Shown: positions 49,695-57,860 of the stretch, piece after piece
Numbering within the stretch: position 1 is the first letter of the stretch
How the letters are laid out: each line of letters begins with the position of its first letter
Assembly (NCBI RefSeq): GCF_004005495.1
Contig: NZ_RZYA01000007.1
Span: 186,001-250,000 of the forward strand
DNA from: Streptomyces antnestii
Lineage (GTDB): Bacteria; Actinomycetota; Actinomycetes; Streptomycetales; Streptomycetaceae
Length of the DNA stretch: 64,000 nucleotides
Reading direction: 5' to 3'
The notes under the pieces: model-generated
What the model was told of the DNA's origin: nothing
The model's input: only the letters and a program-made list of their open reading frames with translations
Database searches by the model: none
Translations under genes and position numbers: made by a program

Positions 49695-50627
49695 TCAGGC
49701 CTCCTGGCGGGCGTTGTCGGCGGTGGCCGCGAACTCGGTGTCGTCCGCGGTGAGGGCGAGGTAGGCCTGCTCCAAGGAGGCTTGTTCGTCGGCGAGTTCG
49801 AGGAGGGGGACGCCGTGGGCGGCAGCGAGTGCGCCGATGTCCTCGGCACGCGCCCCGCCGACCCTCCAGCGGCCGTCGCCCGCCGCGACCGCCTCATGTC
49901 CCCTGGCGGCGAGCAGGGCACGCAGGCGTGCCGGGTCGGTGGTGCGGATCCGCACGCGCCGCTCGCTGTGGGCCTCGATGAAGTCGCGCATCGGGGTGTC
50001 GGCGAGGAGCCGGCCGCGGCCGAGCACGACGAGGTGGTCGGCGAAGGTGGCGGTCTCGTTCATGAGGTGGCTGGAGACGAGGACCGTGCGGCCCTCGCGG
50101 GCGAGGCCGCGCATGAGTTCGCGGATCCAGATGATGCCTTCCGGGTCGAGGCCGTTCGACGGCTCGTCGAGCATCACGACGGCGGGGTCGCCCAGGAGCG
50201 CGGCGGCGATGCCGAGGCGCTGGCGCATGCCCAGCGAGAACGTCCTGACGCGGCGCCGGGCGACGGCCGCGATACCGGCCTGTTCCAGGACCTCGTCGAC
50301 CCGTCGTACGGGGATGCGGCCTGCGGCGGCCAGCACGAGGAGGTGGTCACGCGCGGTGCGGGAGCCGTGTGCGGCCTGCGCGTCGAGGAGGGCGCCGACC
50401 TCGCGCAGCGGTTCGTCGAGCGTCGCGTAGGGGCGGCCGCCAAGGGTGGCGGTGCCCGAAGTGGGCCGGTCGAGGCCGAGGACGAGGCGCATGGTGGTGG
50501 ACTTGCCGGCGCCGTTCGGGCCGAGGAATCCGGTGACCCGGCCGGGGCGGACGCTGAACGTCAGGCGGTCCACCGCGCGGGTCGTGCCGTACTCCTTGGT
50601 GAGTTCTTGGACGTCGATGCTGGTCAT
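49695..50627 (-). CDS. ABC transporter ATP-binding protein
   Basis: 310 aa, DrrA/BcrA-like exporter ATPase. Walker A GPNGAGKSTTMR near 36-47, signature FSLGMRQRLGIA (in place of LSGGQ, normal in this class) and Walker B VVMLDEPSNGLDPEG. The C-terminal 90 residues are the DrrA-type extension. ATG 50627; a longer frame antisense to the kinase gene was rejected. Divergent from the histidine kinase gene 108 bases away, so the two-component system probably controls it. Confidence 0.94.
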   Translation of the reverse strand: MTSIDVQELTKEYGTTRAVDRLTFSVRPGRVTGFLGPNGAGKSTTMRLVLGLDRPTSGTATLGGRPYATLDEPLREVGALLDAQAAHGSRTARDHLLVLAAAGRIPVRRVDEVLEQAGIAAVARRRVRTFSLGMRQRLGIAAALLGDPAVVMLDEPSNGLDPEGIIWIRELMRGLAREGRTVLVSSHLMNETATFADHLVVLGRGRLLADTPMRDFIEAHSERRVRIRTTDPARLRALLAARGHEAVAAGDGRWRVGGARAEDIGALAAAHGVPLLELADEQASLEQAYLALTADDTEFAATADNARQEA

Positions 50628-50735
50628 GGGTTCAGCGTTCCGTCCGTGCCGCTGCCCGGTCCTCCCCCGCGCGGGGACGGCGTCTCCCCCGTGCGGGGGA
50701 GCCGTCCGTGCCTCCGCCGCTGGCACGATGGCGGC

Positions 50736-51953
50736 ATGTCCCGCCTCCTCGCGCCGCTCACCCGTGCGGTCACGTACACCCGTTGGCTGCATCTCCTCGT
50801 CGGCGCGGTCGTCGCTCTGGTGTGCGGGGCGGTGTACCCGGGGCTCACCAGGCCCGGGTTCGGGGACTGGCTGGTGATCCTGCTGATCCCGGTCCCGCTC
50901 CTCCTCGTGGCCGCCGTGATTCCCGTGGTCCGCAGGGCGGAGGGACTCCAGGCCCGGCTGATGCTGTTTCCGGGTGCGCACGCGCGCGTGGAGGACGGTT
51001 CGCGGGAGCCAGGAGTCTCCGTGGCACCGTCGGCCTCGTGGCGTGACCGGGGCAGGACGGCGGCCTGGCTGACGCTGCGTCTGTGGGCGGGCTGCGCGGT
51101 CGCGTTCGTGACCGAGCAGCTGATGGCGTTCTCGTTGGAACTGGTGGACGCCGCTGCGGGAGGCCCGGCCGACGGCGAGTCCCTGATCCCGGTGCCGGGG
51201 CACGGGTGGCCCTGCGCCCTGCTCGTGCCGGTGCCCTTGCTGGTGCTCCTGTACGGGGTCGCGCTCGCGGGGCGTCTGATGGCGGCAGCCGCCCTGGGCC
51301 TGCTCGGGCCGTCCGCCACGGAACGTCTGGCCGCCCTGGAGGAGCGCACCGAGCAGCTCCTCGAACGCAATCGCATCGCCCGCGAGCTGCACGACTCCAT
51401 CGGGCACGCACTGACGGTCGCCGTCGTGCAGGCGGGCGCCGCGCGGGCGGCCGCCGACCCCGCGTTCACCGACCGCGCCCTGCACGCCATCGAGGAGACC
51501 GGCCGGGCGGCGCTCGAAGATCTGGAGCGTGTCCTGCTGGTGCTGCGCGAGTCGGAACAGCCCGCGAGCCGCCGCCCCACCCTCTCGGAGGCGGACCGGC
51601 TCCTCGACTCGGCGCGTGCCTCGGGCGCCGAGGTGGACGCCGAACTGGCCGGCGCTCTCGACACGGTGCCCGGCCCCGTCTCCCGGGAGGGCTACCGCAT
51701 CCTCCAGGAAGCGCTCACGAACGTGCTGCGCCACTCGGGGACCGTCCCGATCCGCGTCGCCGTCACGGTCGACGGCGCCCGCCTGCGGCTCGACGTACGC
51801 AACCCGCTCCCACCGGGCACACCGGCGCAGGCCCGCACCGGCGGCAGCGGCCTGCGGGGCATCCGGGAGCGGGCGGCACTCCTGGGCGGGCAGTCACGGA
51901 CGGGGCCGCACGAGGGCCAGTGGCGTGTGCAGGTCGAGCTGCCGCTCGGCTGA
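50736..51953 (+). CDS. Sensor histidine kinase (NarL/DesK class)
   Basis: 405 aa. Four hydrophobic segments (about 20-37, 44-65, 112-130, 158-190). Dimerisation/phospho-acceptor ELHDSIGHALTVAVVQAGAA (HisKA_3, near residue 215), N box EALTNVLRHSG and G box GGSGLRGIRERAALLGG. The D box is VRNPLPPG, common in this subclass. CACGAT lies 6 bases before ATG 50736: likely leaderless. Divergent from an ABC exporter. Input unknown, possibly a cell-envelope drug. Confidence 0.92.
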   Translation: MSRLLAPLTRAVTYTRWLHLLVGAVVALVCGAVYPGLTRPGFGDWLVILLIPVPLLLVAAVIPVVRRAEGLQARLMLFPGAHARVEDGSREPGVSVAPSASWRDRGRTAAWLTLRLWAGCAVAFVTEQLMAFSLELVDAAAGGPADGESLIPVPGHGWPCALLVPVPLLVLLYGVALAGRLMAAAALGLLGPSATERLAALEERTEQLLERNRIARELHDSIGHALTVAVVQAGAARAAADPAFTDRALHAIEETGRAALEDLERVLLVLRESEQPASRRPTLSEADRLLDSARASGAEVDAELAGALDTVPGPVSREGYRILQEALTNVLRHSGTVPIRVAVTVDGARLRLDVRNPLPPGTPAQARTGGSGLRGIRERAALLGGQSRTGPHEGQWRVQVELPLG

Positions 51954-51973
51954 ATCCCTTTACGCGCGGGCCC

Positions 51974-52013
51974 GGATGATGCTCGTGCGGCCCGGCCCGC
52001 ACAGGCATCATCC
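51974..52013. promoter_or_regulatory. Long hairpin between kinase and regulator genes
   Basis: Outer 9-bp arms GGATGATGC / GCATCATCC and inner 6-bp arms GTGCGG / CCGCAC, 40 bases in total, ending 15 bases before the TACGCT -10 of the response regulator gene. It may be a terminator of the kinase message or an operator for the regulator. Confidence 0.6.
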
Positions 52014-52040
52014 CCGTACCCCCTCCTCTACGCTGTCCGG

Positions 52041-52691
52041 ATGTCGATCACCGTGCTCCTTGTCGATGACGAACCGCTGGTGCGTGCGGGGTTGCGGGCC
52101 GTGCTTTCGGCACAGGGGGACATCGAGGTCGTGGGTGAGGCCGCCGACGGAGCCGCGGTGATCCCACTCGTGCGGCGGCTGCGGCCGGACGTCGTCGCCA
52201 TGGATGTGCGGATGCCTCTCCTGGACGGGATCGAGGCCACGCGCGCGGTGCTGCGCGGCGTGCCCGAGCCGCCCAAGATCCTCGTGATCACGACCTTCGA
52301 GAACGACGAGTACGTGTACGGGGCGCTGCGGGCGGGCGCGGACGGGTTCCTGCTGAAACGGTCGCGGCCGGCCGAGATCGTGCACGCGGTGCGGCTCGTG
52401 GCCGCGGGCGAGTCGCTGCTGTTCCCCGCAGCCGTACGACGCCTCGCGGCCGAGTACGGGAACGCGTCGGCGCGCGAGGCGATGGACCGCGCCTCCCTCA
52501 CGGAGCGGGAGGCGGACGTGCTGCGCCTGATGACGCGGGGCCTGTCGAACGCGGAGATCGCGCAGCGTCTCGTCGTGGGCACGGAGACCGTCAAGTCGCA
52601 CGTGAGCGCCGTCCTCGCCAAGCTCGGGGCGCGGGACCGCACCCAGGCCGTCATCGCCGCGTACGAATCCGGGTTCGTCTCGCCCGGCTGA
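52041..52691 (+). CDS. LuxR/NarL-family response regulator
   Basis: 216 aa. Receiver: VLLVDDEPLVRAGLR, phospho-acceptor Asp in DVVAMDVRMPLLDG, and KILVITTFEND. HTH: LTEREADVLRLMTRGLSNAE then VGTETVKSHVSAVLAKLG. Complete partner for the upstream kinase, but expressed from its own start: TACGCT lies 6 bases before ATG 52041, a leaderless pattern. Confidence 0.94.
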   Translation: MSITVLLVDDEPLVRAGLRAVLSAQGDIEVVGEAADGAAVIPLVRRLRPDVVAMDVRMPLLDGIEATRAVLRGVPEPPKILVITTFENDEYVYGALRAGADGFLLKRSRPAEIVHAVRLVAAGESLLFPAAVRRLAAEYGNASAREAMDRASLTEREADVLRLMTRGLSNAEIAQRLVVGTETVKSHVSAVLAKLGARDRTQAVIAAYESGFVSPG

Positions 52692-52785
52692 GCGTCCCGT
52701 GGCGCAGAAGTGCACCCGCGCTCGCCGGGGCCGGCGGCGGCGAGTACGATCCGGCCATCACGCGCACGAGCTGGGAGGACGGACG

Positions 52786-53943
52786 TTGGGGCGGCTGACC
52801 GGCGGGGACCCCTCTCTGCTACGGCGGATCAACTCCGCGGTGGTGCTGCACGCCCTGCGCGCCACGGATCTCGCGACGCTCACCGAGATCACGACGGTGA
52901 CCGGCCTGTCCCGGCCCACGGTCGAGGGCGTCGTCGAAGGGCTCATCACGGCGGGGCTCGTCGTGGAGACGGCCGTCGACGACGGCGGGACGCGGCGCCA
53001 GGGGCGGCCGGCGCGACGGTTCCGGTTCCGGGCGGAGGCGGGGCATCTGCTGGGCCTGGAGATCGGCCCGCACCGCGTGGCCGCCGTCCTGTCGGACCTG
53101 GACGGCAAGGTGCTAGGCACGGCCGCCAAGGACGTCGACGAGGCCGCTCCGGCCGACGAGCGGATCGAGCGGCTGCGGACCGCGGTCGCGGATCTGCTGC
53201 GCCGCGCGGGCGTCGCGCGCAGCTCCCTTCGGGCGGTCGGCGTGGGCACCCCCGGCATCGTGGAGGCCGACGGCACCGTGCGTCTCGGCACCGCGCTCCC
53301 GGAGTGGACGGGGCTCCAGCTCGGCGAGCGGCTGCGGCGCTCCTTCAAGTGCCCGGTCCTGGTGGAGAACGACGCGAACGCCGCCGCGGTGGCCGAGCAC
53401 TGGAAGGGCGCGGCGAGCGAGTCCGACGACGTCGTGTTCGTCCTGGCGGGCCTCAGCCCCGGGGCCGGCGCGCTGATCGGCGGGCGGCTGCACCGCGGGT
53501 ACGGGGGCGCGGCCGGGGAGATCGGGGCGCTGCATCTGCTGGGGCGCGAGGTGCGCCCCGAGACGCTGCTTTCGACGACGGACGAGCCGTTGCACCCGCT
53601 CGACGAGCAGGCGGTGGCGGAGGTGTTCGCGCTGGCCCGTGAGGGCGACGAGCGAGCGGGCGCGGCGGTCGACCGGTTCCTCCAGCGTCTGGTGCACGAC
53701 GTGGCGGCGCTGGTGCTGGCCCTCGATCCGGAGCTGGTCGTCGTGGGCGGCTGGGCGGCCGGTCTGGACGGCGTACTGGAGCCGCTGCGCCGGGAGTTGG
53801 CGCGTTACTGTCTGCGGCCGCCGCGCGTGGCCCTGTCGGTGCTCGGCGAGGCGGCGGTCGCGACCGGGGCTCTGCGGCTCGCGCTCGATCATGTCGAGGA
53901 GCAGTTGTTCGCAGTCGAGGGGACGGTCACCGCGCGGCGCTAG
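52786..53943 (+). CDS. ROK-family transcriptional regulator
   Basis: 385 aa from TTG 52786. N-terminal winged HTH (LRRINSAVVLHALRA to LSRPTVEGVVEGL), then the ROK sugar-kinase-like domain with VGVGTPGIVEADGTV, ENDANAAAVAEHW and VVVGGWAAGLDGVL. The Cys cluster that binds zinc in most ROK proteins is absent (GGAAGEIGALHLLG occupies that place). TTG was chosen because GGGAGGA ends six bases before it and TACGAT (a -10) lies 36 bases further up. Convergent with the gntR gene. Sugar ligand unknown. Confidence 0.88.
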   Translation: MGRLTGGDPSLLRRINSAVVLHALRATDLATLTEITTVTGLSRPTVEGVVEGLITAGLVVETAVDDGGTRRQGRPARRFRFRAEAGHLLGLEIGPHRVAAVLSDLDGKVLGTAAKDVDEAAPADERIERLRTAVADLLRRAGVARSSLRAVGVGTPGIVEADGTVRLGTALPEWTGLQLGERLRRSFKCPVLVENDANAAAVAEHWKGAASESDDVVFVLAGLSPGAGALIGGRLHRGYGGAAGEIGALHLLGREVRPETLLSTTDEPLHPLDEQAVAEVFALAREGDERAGAAVDRFLQRLVHDVAALVLALDPELVVVGGWAAGLDGVLEPLRRELARYCLRPPRVALSVLGEAAVATGALRLALDHVEEQLFAVEGTVTARR

Positions 53944-53963
53944 CGCGGTGGCGCACGGACGCC

Positions 53964-53997
53964 GAAGGCCCGCCGTGACGGATCACGGTGGGCCTTC
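53964..53997. terminator. Bidirectional terminator between ROK and GntR genes
   Basis: 15-bp stem with one G-T wobble (GAAGGCCCGCCGTGA / TCACGGTGGGCCTTC) and a 4-base loop between the two convergent stops. Confidence 0.88.
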
Positions 53998-54023
53998 TCC
54001 GCATGACGGCGGCGGGTGCGCGG

Positions 54024-54791
54024 TCAGGAGGCGCGCCGGTCCGGGCCGTGGTGGATCTCGACGCCGCCCGAGTCGCCGAAGGTGAGGCGGCAGGTGTCGG
54101 CGCGGTAGGTGGCCACGGACATCGCGGCGGTCTCGCCCTCGCTGTAGAACCGGGTGGTGACGACGAGCATGGGCGCGCCCGGCAGCCGGTCGAGTTCCTT
54201 GGCGTCGTCGGCGCGGGCGGAGCCCAGCTCGACGGCGCGGTCCTGGCCCTCGAGCCCGAGCCGTCGCAGCTCCCGCAGCACGGCGCGCGCCCGCGCGGGC
54301 CCGGACGGGGCGTCTATGGCGGAGAGTTCGGGCACGGACGACGCCGGTACGTAGAGCAGCTCGGCGGCGACGGGCCGGCCCTGCGACACGCGCGTACGGC
54401 GCACCCGGTGGACGCGCTCGCCGGGCGCGGTGCCGAGGACCTGGGCCACGGCCGTGGGCGGCACCGCGGGCTCGCTGTCGACGGTCTGCCAGGCGTCGCC
54501 GTCGGCCTCGCCGGGCCACTCCTGGTCGGCGGAGGAGGCGACGGCCACGCCGACGCGGGGCGGGGCGACGGTGGTGCCGACGCCCCGGCGGCGCTGGAGC
54601 CTGCCTTCGAGTTCGAGCTGTTCGAGCGCCTGGCGGAGTGTGGCACGGGCGACTCCGAAGCGGGCCGCGAGGTCCCGCTCGTTCGGCAGGATCTCTCCCA
54701 CGGAGAACTCGGAGTCGAGTGCCTCGCTCAGCACGGTCTTGAGGTGCCAGTACTTCGGCTCCGGCGCCGCTTCCACCTGCGTGGTCCCCAC
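54024..54791 (-). CDS. GntR/HutC-family regulator (UTRA domain)
   Basis: 255 aa. N-terminal winged helix: LPNERDLAARFGVARATLRQ then ALEQLELEGRLQRRRGVGT. C-terminal UTRA domain (VHRVRRTRVSQGRPVAAE, AMSVATYRADTCRLTF). Start is GTG 54791, chosen for GGAGG five bases upstream; a longer version would begin upstream of any ribosome site and carry a TTA codon. Same family as DasR but clearly a different protein. A dyad typical of HutC-type regulators overlaps its own -35, suggesting autorepression. Confidence 0.9.
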   Translation of the reverse strand: MGTTQVEAAPEPKYWHLKTVLSEALDSEFSVGEILPNERDLAARFGVARATLRQALEQLELEGRLQRRRGVGTTVAPPRVGVAVASSADQEWPGEADGDAWQTVDSEPAVPPTAVAQVLGTAPGERVHRVRRTRVSQGRPVAAELLYVPASSVPELSAIDAPSGPARARAVLRELRRLGLEGQDRAVELGSARADDAKELDRLPGAPMLVVTTRFYSEGETAAMSVATYRADTCRLTFGDSGGVEIHHGPDRRAS

Positions 54792-54867
54792 CCTGTCCTC
54801 CGCAATCACCGTGTCCCGGCTGCGTTTAGCGCCCTTGTTTATTAAAGGTTCCTGCACTATCCCTGCG

Positions 54868-54902
54868 AGAGTAGGCCCGCCCCCTGACTTGGTCAAGACC
54901 AA
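54868..54902 (-). promoter_or_regulatory. gntR promoter with operator over the -35
   Basis: Reverse-strand -35 TTGACC (54891-54896) and -10 TACTCT (54868-54873) with an exact 17-base spacer. TTGGTCAAGACCAA (54889-54902), a perfect 14-base palindrome of the GGTCnnGACC type bound by HutC/DasR-like regulators, covers the -35. Confidence 0.7.
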
Positions 54903-54993
54903 TCCTCGGGCCGCTCGGACGCAAGCCGGGGCCCCGGCCGCGCAGCGTTCATGACGGGCCGCGGAGCGTTCACACCGCGTTCGTGAAACGACG

Positions 54994-55026
54994 CGAAGCC
55001 CCCGCCCGGGCAGGGCGGGGGCTTCG
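54994..55026 (-). terminator. Terminator of the ECF sigma gene
   Basis: 14-bp perfect stem (CGAAGCCCCCGCCC / GGGCGGGGGCTTCG) with a 5-base loop, 22 bases after the stop. Confidence 0.88.
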
Positions 55027-55048
55027 GCCGGGAACAGGGAAGCGGGCG

Positions 55049-55924
55049 TCAGGCCAGTGACGCGAGCTTGTCCGGGTTGCGTACGAGGTACACGCACCGG
55101 ATGCGGCCCTCGGCGATCCCGAGCTGGAGGACGGTGTCGGGTTTGCCCTCGTCGAGGAGGAGGACGGCGGGCCCGCCGTTGACCTCCACGAAGCGGACGG
55201 TGAGTCCGGCGCCCTTCCCGGCGACACCGTGCACGAAGCGGCCCACCTTGTCGGCGGACTCGATGACGTGCAGCGGCGCCTTCGACTTGCCGCCGCTGTC
55301 GCCGACGAGCCGCACGTCGGGCGCGAGGAGTGTCATCAGGCCCGCCAGGTCGCCGCCCGTCGCCGCGGCCAGGAAGCGCTCGGTGAGGTCGCGCCGCTCG
55401 GCGGGGTCCACCTCGTAGCGCGGCCGGCGCTCGTCGACGTGCCTGCGGGCCCGGCCCGCGAGCTGGCGCACGGCGGACTCGCTGCGTTCGAGCGTGGTGG
55501 CGATCTCGGCGAACGGGAACCCGAACGCCTCGCGCAGCACGAACACGGCGCGCTCCAGCGGGGAGAGCGATTCCAGGACGACGAGCACGGCGAGCGACAC
55601 CGAGTCGGCGAGGACGGCGCTCTCCGCGGTGTCGGGCGCGGTCGCCCCGAAGTCGGTGACCAGCGGCTCCGGCAGCCAGGGGCCCACGTACGCCTCGCGC
55701 CGCGCCTGTGCCTGGCGCAGCCGGTCGATGGCGAGGCGCGTGGCGACCCGGACGAGATAGGCGCGTGGTTCGCGCACCTCGTCGCGGTCGGCCTGCGACC
55801 AGCGCAGCCAGGCGTCCTGGACGACGTCCTCGGCGTCGGCCACGCGGCCGAGCATGCGGTAGGCGACCCCCATCAGGACCGGCCGGTGTTCTTCGAAGAC
55901 GTCAGTCACGGTGTCGATTGCCAC
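55049..55924 (-). CDS. SigJ-type ECF RNA polymerase sigma factor with SnoaL-like C-terminal domain
   Basis: 291 aa. Region 2: VLMGVAYRMLGRVADAEDVV, DAWLRW and YLVRVATRLAIDRLRQA. Region 4: LSPLERAVFVLREAFG and IATTLERSESAVRQLAGRAR. An extra C-terminal half of about 110 residues (LTERFLAAATGGDLAGLMTL to YLVRNPDKL) is the SnoaL/NTF2-like fold of ECF41-type factors, which senses or holds the sigma in place of an anti-sigma. Start: GTG 55924 or GTG 55909; the first abuts GGGGGA. The partner enzyme usual for ECF41 (carboxymuconolactone decarboxylase or oxidoreductase) may be the divergent F420-type gene. Confidence 0.9.
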   Translation of the reverse strand: MAIDTVTDVFEEHRPVLMGVAYRMLGRVADAEDVVQDAWLRWSQADRDEVREPRAYLVRVATRLAIDRLRQAQARREAYVGPWLPEPLVTDFGATAPDTAESAVLADSVSLAVLVVLESLSPLERAVFVLREAFGFPFAEIATTLERSESAVRQLAGRARRHVDERRPRYEVDPAERRDLTERFLAAATGGDLAGLMTLLAPDVRLVGDSGGKSKAPLHVIESADKVGRFVHGVAGKGAGLTVRFVEVNGGPAVLLLDEGKPDTVLQLGIAEGRIRCVYLVRNPDKLASLA

Positions 55925-56022
55925 TCCCCCATCCCAACCGACCCGGCGGCGTGTGTCCAGGAGGAATCGGTGCGGCGCGGCCCACAATGGGCGGGCTGCC
56001 GCCGAGGGCCGCCGACGGCCCC

Positions 56023-56050
56023 TTCGGGAGGCGATATTCGGGAGGCGATA
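56023..56050 (+). repeat. 14-bp tandem duplication carrying two ribosome sites
   Basis: TTCGGGAGGCGATA at 56023-56036 is repeated exactly at 56037-56050. Each copy has GGGAGG; only the second is at working distance (5-6 bases) from ATG 56050, whose A is its last base. Confidence 0.95.
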
Positions 56051-56703
56051 TGAGGTACGCGGTTCTGGGTACGGGCGTCGTGGGCCGTACGCTCGCCGGC
56101 GCGTTGGTGGAGCGCGGGCACGAGGTCATGCTGGGCTCGCGCACGAAGGACAATCCGGTCGCCCTGGAGTGGGCGAACGGCGCGGGTCCCCGCGCGAGTC
56201 ACGGCACGTTCGCGGAGGCCGCGCAGTTCGGGGAGGCCGTGATCGAGGCCGTGGGCGGACAGGTCGCCCTCGATGTGCTGCGGGCGGCCGGGGCGGAGCG
56301 CCTGGAGGGCAAGCTGCTCGTGGACGTGTCGAACGCACTGGTCGTGGAGGGCGGGGACGTGCGGCTCGCGCCGCTGGGCGAGGACAGCGTCGGCGAGCGG
56401 ATCCAGCGCGAGTTCCCCGGGGCGCGTGTCGTGAAGACGCTCAACACGCTCAACTCCGCCGTGATGACGGACCCGTCGCGCGTGCCCGGCGAGCACCAGC
56501 TGTTCCTCAGCGGCGACGACGCGGCCGCCAAGCGGGAGACGCTGGACCTGCTCGCGGAGTTCGGCTGGCCCGAGGAGCGGGTGATCGACCTGGGCGGGAT
56601 CGGGACGGCCCGTGCGGTGGAGCTGATGATGCCGTTCTGGCTGACCCTGTACCGCAAGTTCGGGCACGGGGACTTCAACTACCAGATCCGTGGGGCGCGT
56701 TGA
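56050..56703 (+). CDS. NADP-binding F420 reductase-like protein
   Basis: 217 aa, F420-dependent NADP reductase/DUF-like family. Dinucleotide motif YAVLGTGVVGRTLAGALVER at residues 3-22, then GHEVMLGSRTKDNP (the Ser-Arg-Thr typical of NADP-binding), LVDVSNALVV and KTLNTLNSAVMTDPS. C-terminal LMMPFWLTLYRKFGHGDFNY fits the family. Divergent from the SigJ-type sigma factor with 125 bases between starts. Redox partner unknown. Confidence 0.88.
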   Translation: MRYAVLGTGVVGRTLAGALVERGHEVMLGSRTKDNPVALEWANGAGPRASHGTFAEAAQFGEAVIEAVGGQVALDVLRAAGAERLEGKLLVDVSNALVVEGGDVRLAPLGEDSVGERIQREFPGARVVKTLNTLNSAVMTDPSRVPGEHQLFLSGDDAAAKRETLDLLAEFGWPEERVIDLGGIGTARAVELMMPFWLTLYRKFGHGDFNYQIRGAR

Positions 56704-56840
56704 GATCCTTGGCGCGCATCACGGAGAGGTCGCACCGATCCCCCTCTCGCCCCCTCTTGAACTGGAGGCTACTCAGCGGTAATTGTTGCTGACAAGCCGT
56801 CTAAGAATCCGTCGCGCGGGCGTCGGGGACAGGGAGCGAC

Positions 56841-57671
56841 ATGGCCACAGAGGTGTCCTTCAGCATCGAGACCCCCAAAGGCCCCCGCCAGGTGACCACG
56901 GTCTACGAACGCCGGGGCGCAGGGGAGCCGTTGCTCCTCCTGCACGGGATAGGCCACCACTGGCAGGCCTGGGAGCCGGTGTTCCAGATCCTCGCCGCCG
57001 AGCGCGACGTCATCGCCGTCGACCTGCCGGGCTTCGGCGAGTCCCCGGCGCTGCCCGAGGGTCTCGCGTACGACCTCCCGACCGTGGTGCCCACACTCCG
57101 CTCGTTCTGCGAGGCCCTGGGCGTCGAGCGGCCGCACGTGGCGGGCAACTCCCTGGGCGGCCTGCTGGCTCTCGAGCTCGGCCGCGAGAAGCTCGCGCGG
57201 TCGGTCACCGCGCTCTCACCGGCCGGCTTCTGGACGGAGGCCGAGCGGCGGTACGCGTTCGGCACGCTCCTCGCGATGCGGCAGGGAGCCCGCGCGCTGC
57301 CGGTCGCGGCGATCGATCGGCTCTCCCGGTCCGCCGCGGGCCGCACCGCCCTCACGAGCACCATCTACGCCCGCCCCGGCCGCCGTTCACCGGAGGCGGT
57401 GGTCGCGGAGACCCTGGCCCTGCGCGACGCGCCCGGCTTCACGCAGACTCTCGCGGCGGGCCGGGACGTGCAGTTCACCGACGACGTCCCGGACCTCCCG
57501 GTCACCGTCGCCTGGGGCACCCGCGACCGGCTGCTCCTGCGCCGCCAGGGCATCCGCGCCAAGCACACGCTCCCCGGCGCCCGCCTCGTCCGGCTGCCCG
57601 GCTGCGGCCACGTCCCCATGAACGACGACCCGGCCCTGGTCGCCCGCGTCATCCTGGACACCAGCCGCTGA
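56841..57671 (+). CDS. Alpha/beta-fold hydrolase
   Basis: 276 aa, no signal peptide. Oxyanion LLLHGIGHHWQAW, nucleophile AGNSLGGLLALE (Ser near 101), acid in AWGTRDRLLLR and His in PGCGHVPMNDDP, so the triad is whole. GGGAG lies before ATG 56841. A perfect 26-base palindrome follows the stop. Substrate unknown. Confidence 0.9.
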   Translation: MATEVSFSIETPKGPRQVTTVYERRGAGEPLLLLHGIGHHWQAWEPVFQILAAERDVIAVDLPGFGESPALPEGLAYDLPTVVPTLRSFCEALGVERPHVAGNSLGGLLALELGREKLARSVTALSPAGFWTEAERRYAFGTLLAMRQGARALPVAAIDRLSRSAAGRTALTSTIYARPGRRSPEAVVAETLALRDAPGFTQTLAAGRDVQFTDDVPDLPVTVAWGTRDRLLLRRQGIRAKHTLPGARLVRLPGCGHVPMNDDPALVARVILDTSR

Positions 57672-57697
57672 CCGCGTAGGCGGATCCGCCTACGCGG
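57672..57697. terminator. 26-base perfect palindrome after the hydrolase
   Basis: Two 13-base arms (CCGCGTAGGCGGA and complement) starting one base after the stop codon. Confidence 0.8.
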
Positions 57698-57748
57698 CAT
57701 GGCCGGATCCGGTCCGCGTGCCGGGTTCCCCGACCTCCAGGGGCGGTT

Positions 57749-57770
57749 GTTCACTTGGGGTTCGTGTGTG
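57749..57770 (+). promoter_or_regulatory. PHO box upstream of phoD
   Basis: Two consecutive 11-base units, GTTCACTTGGG and GTTCGTGTGTG, the direct-repeat pattern bound by PhoP in Streptomyces (GTTCACC-n4 repeats). 91 bases before the phoD-type ATG. The first unit matches 6 of 7 core bases and the second 5 of 7. Confidence 0.7.
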
Positions 57771-57860
57771 CGCCGCGGTGAGCACGTAGGTGTGGCATCG
57801 CGGCGCCCACGTGGTGGGCGCACCGCGCTGTCGTCGGGACCCGTCTCTGGAGGCGTATTC

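Noticed and set aside
54868..54902. Calling the 54024 GntR protein DasR itself
   Set aside because: The protein does not resemble DasR as I remember it outside the HTH; only the operator style is shared.
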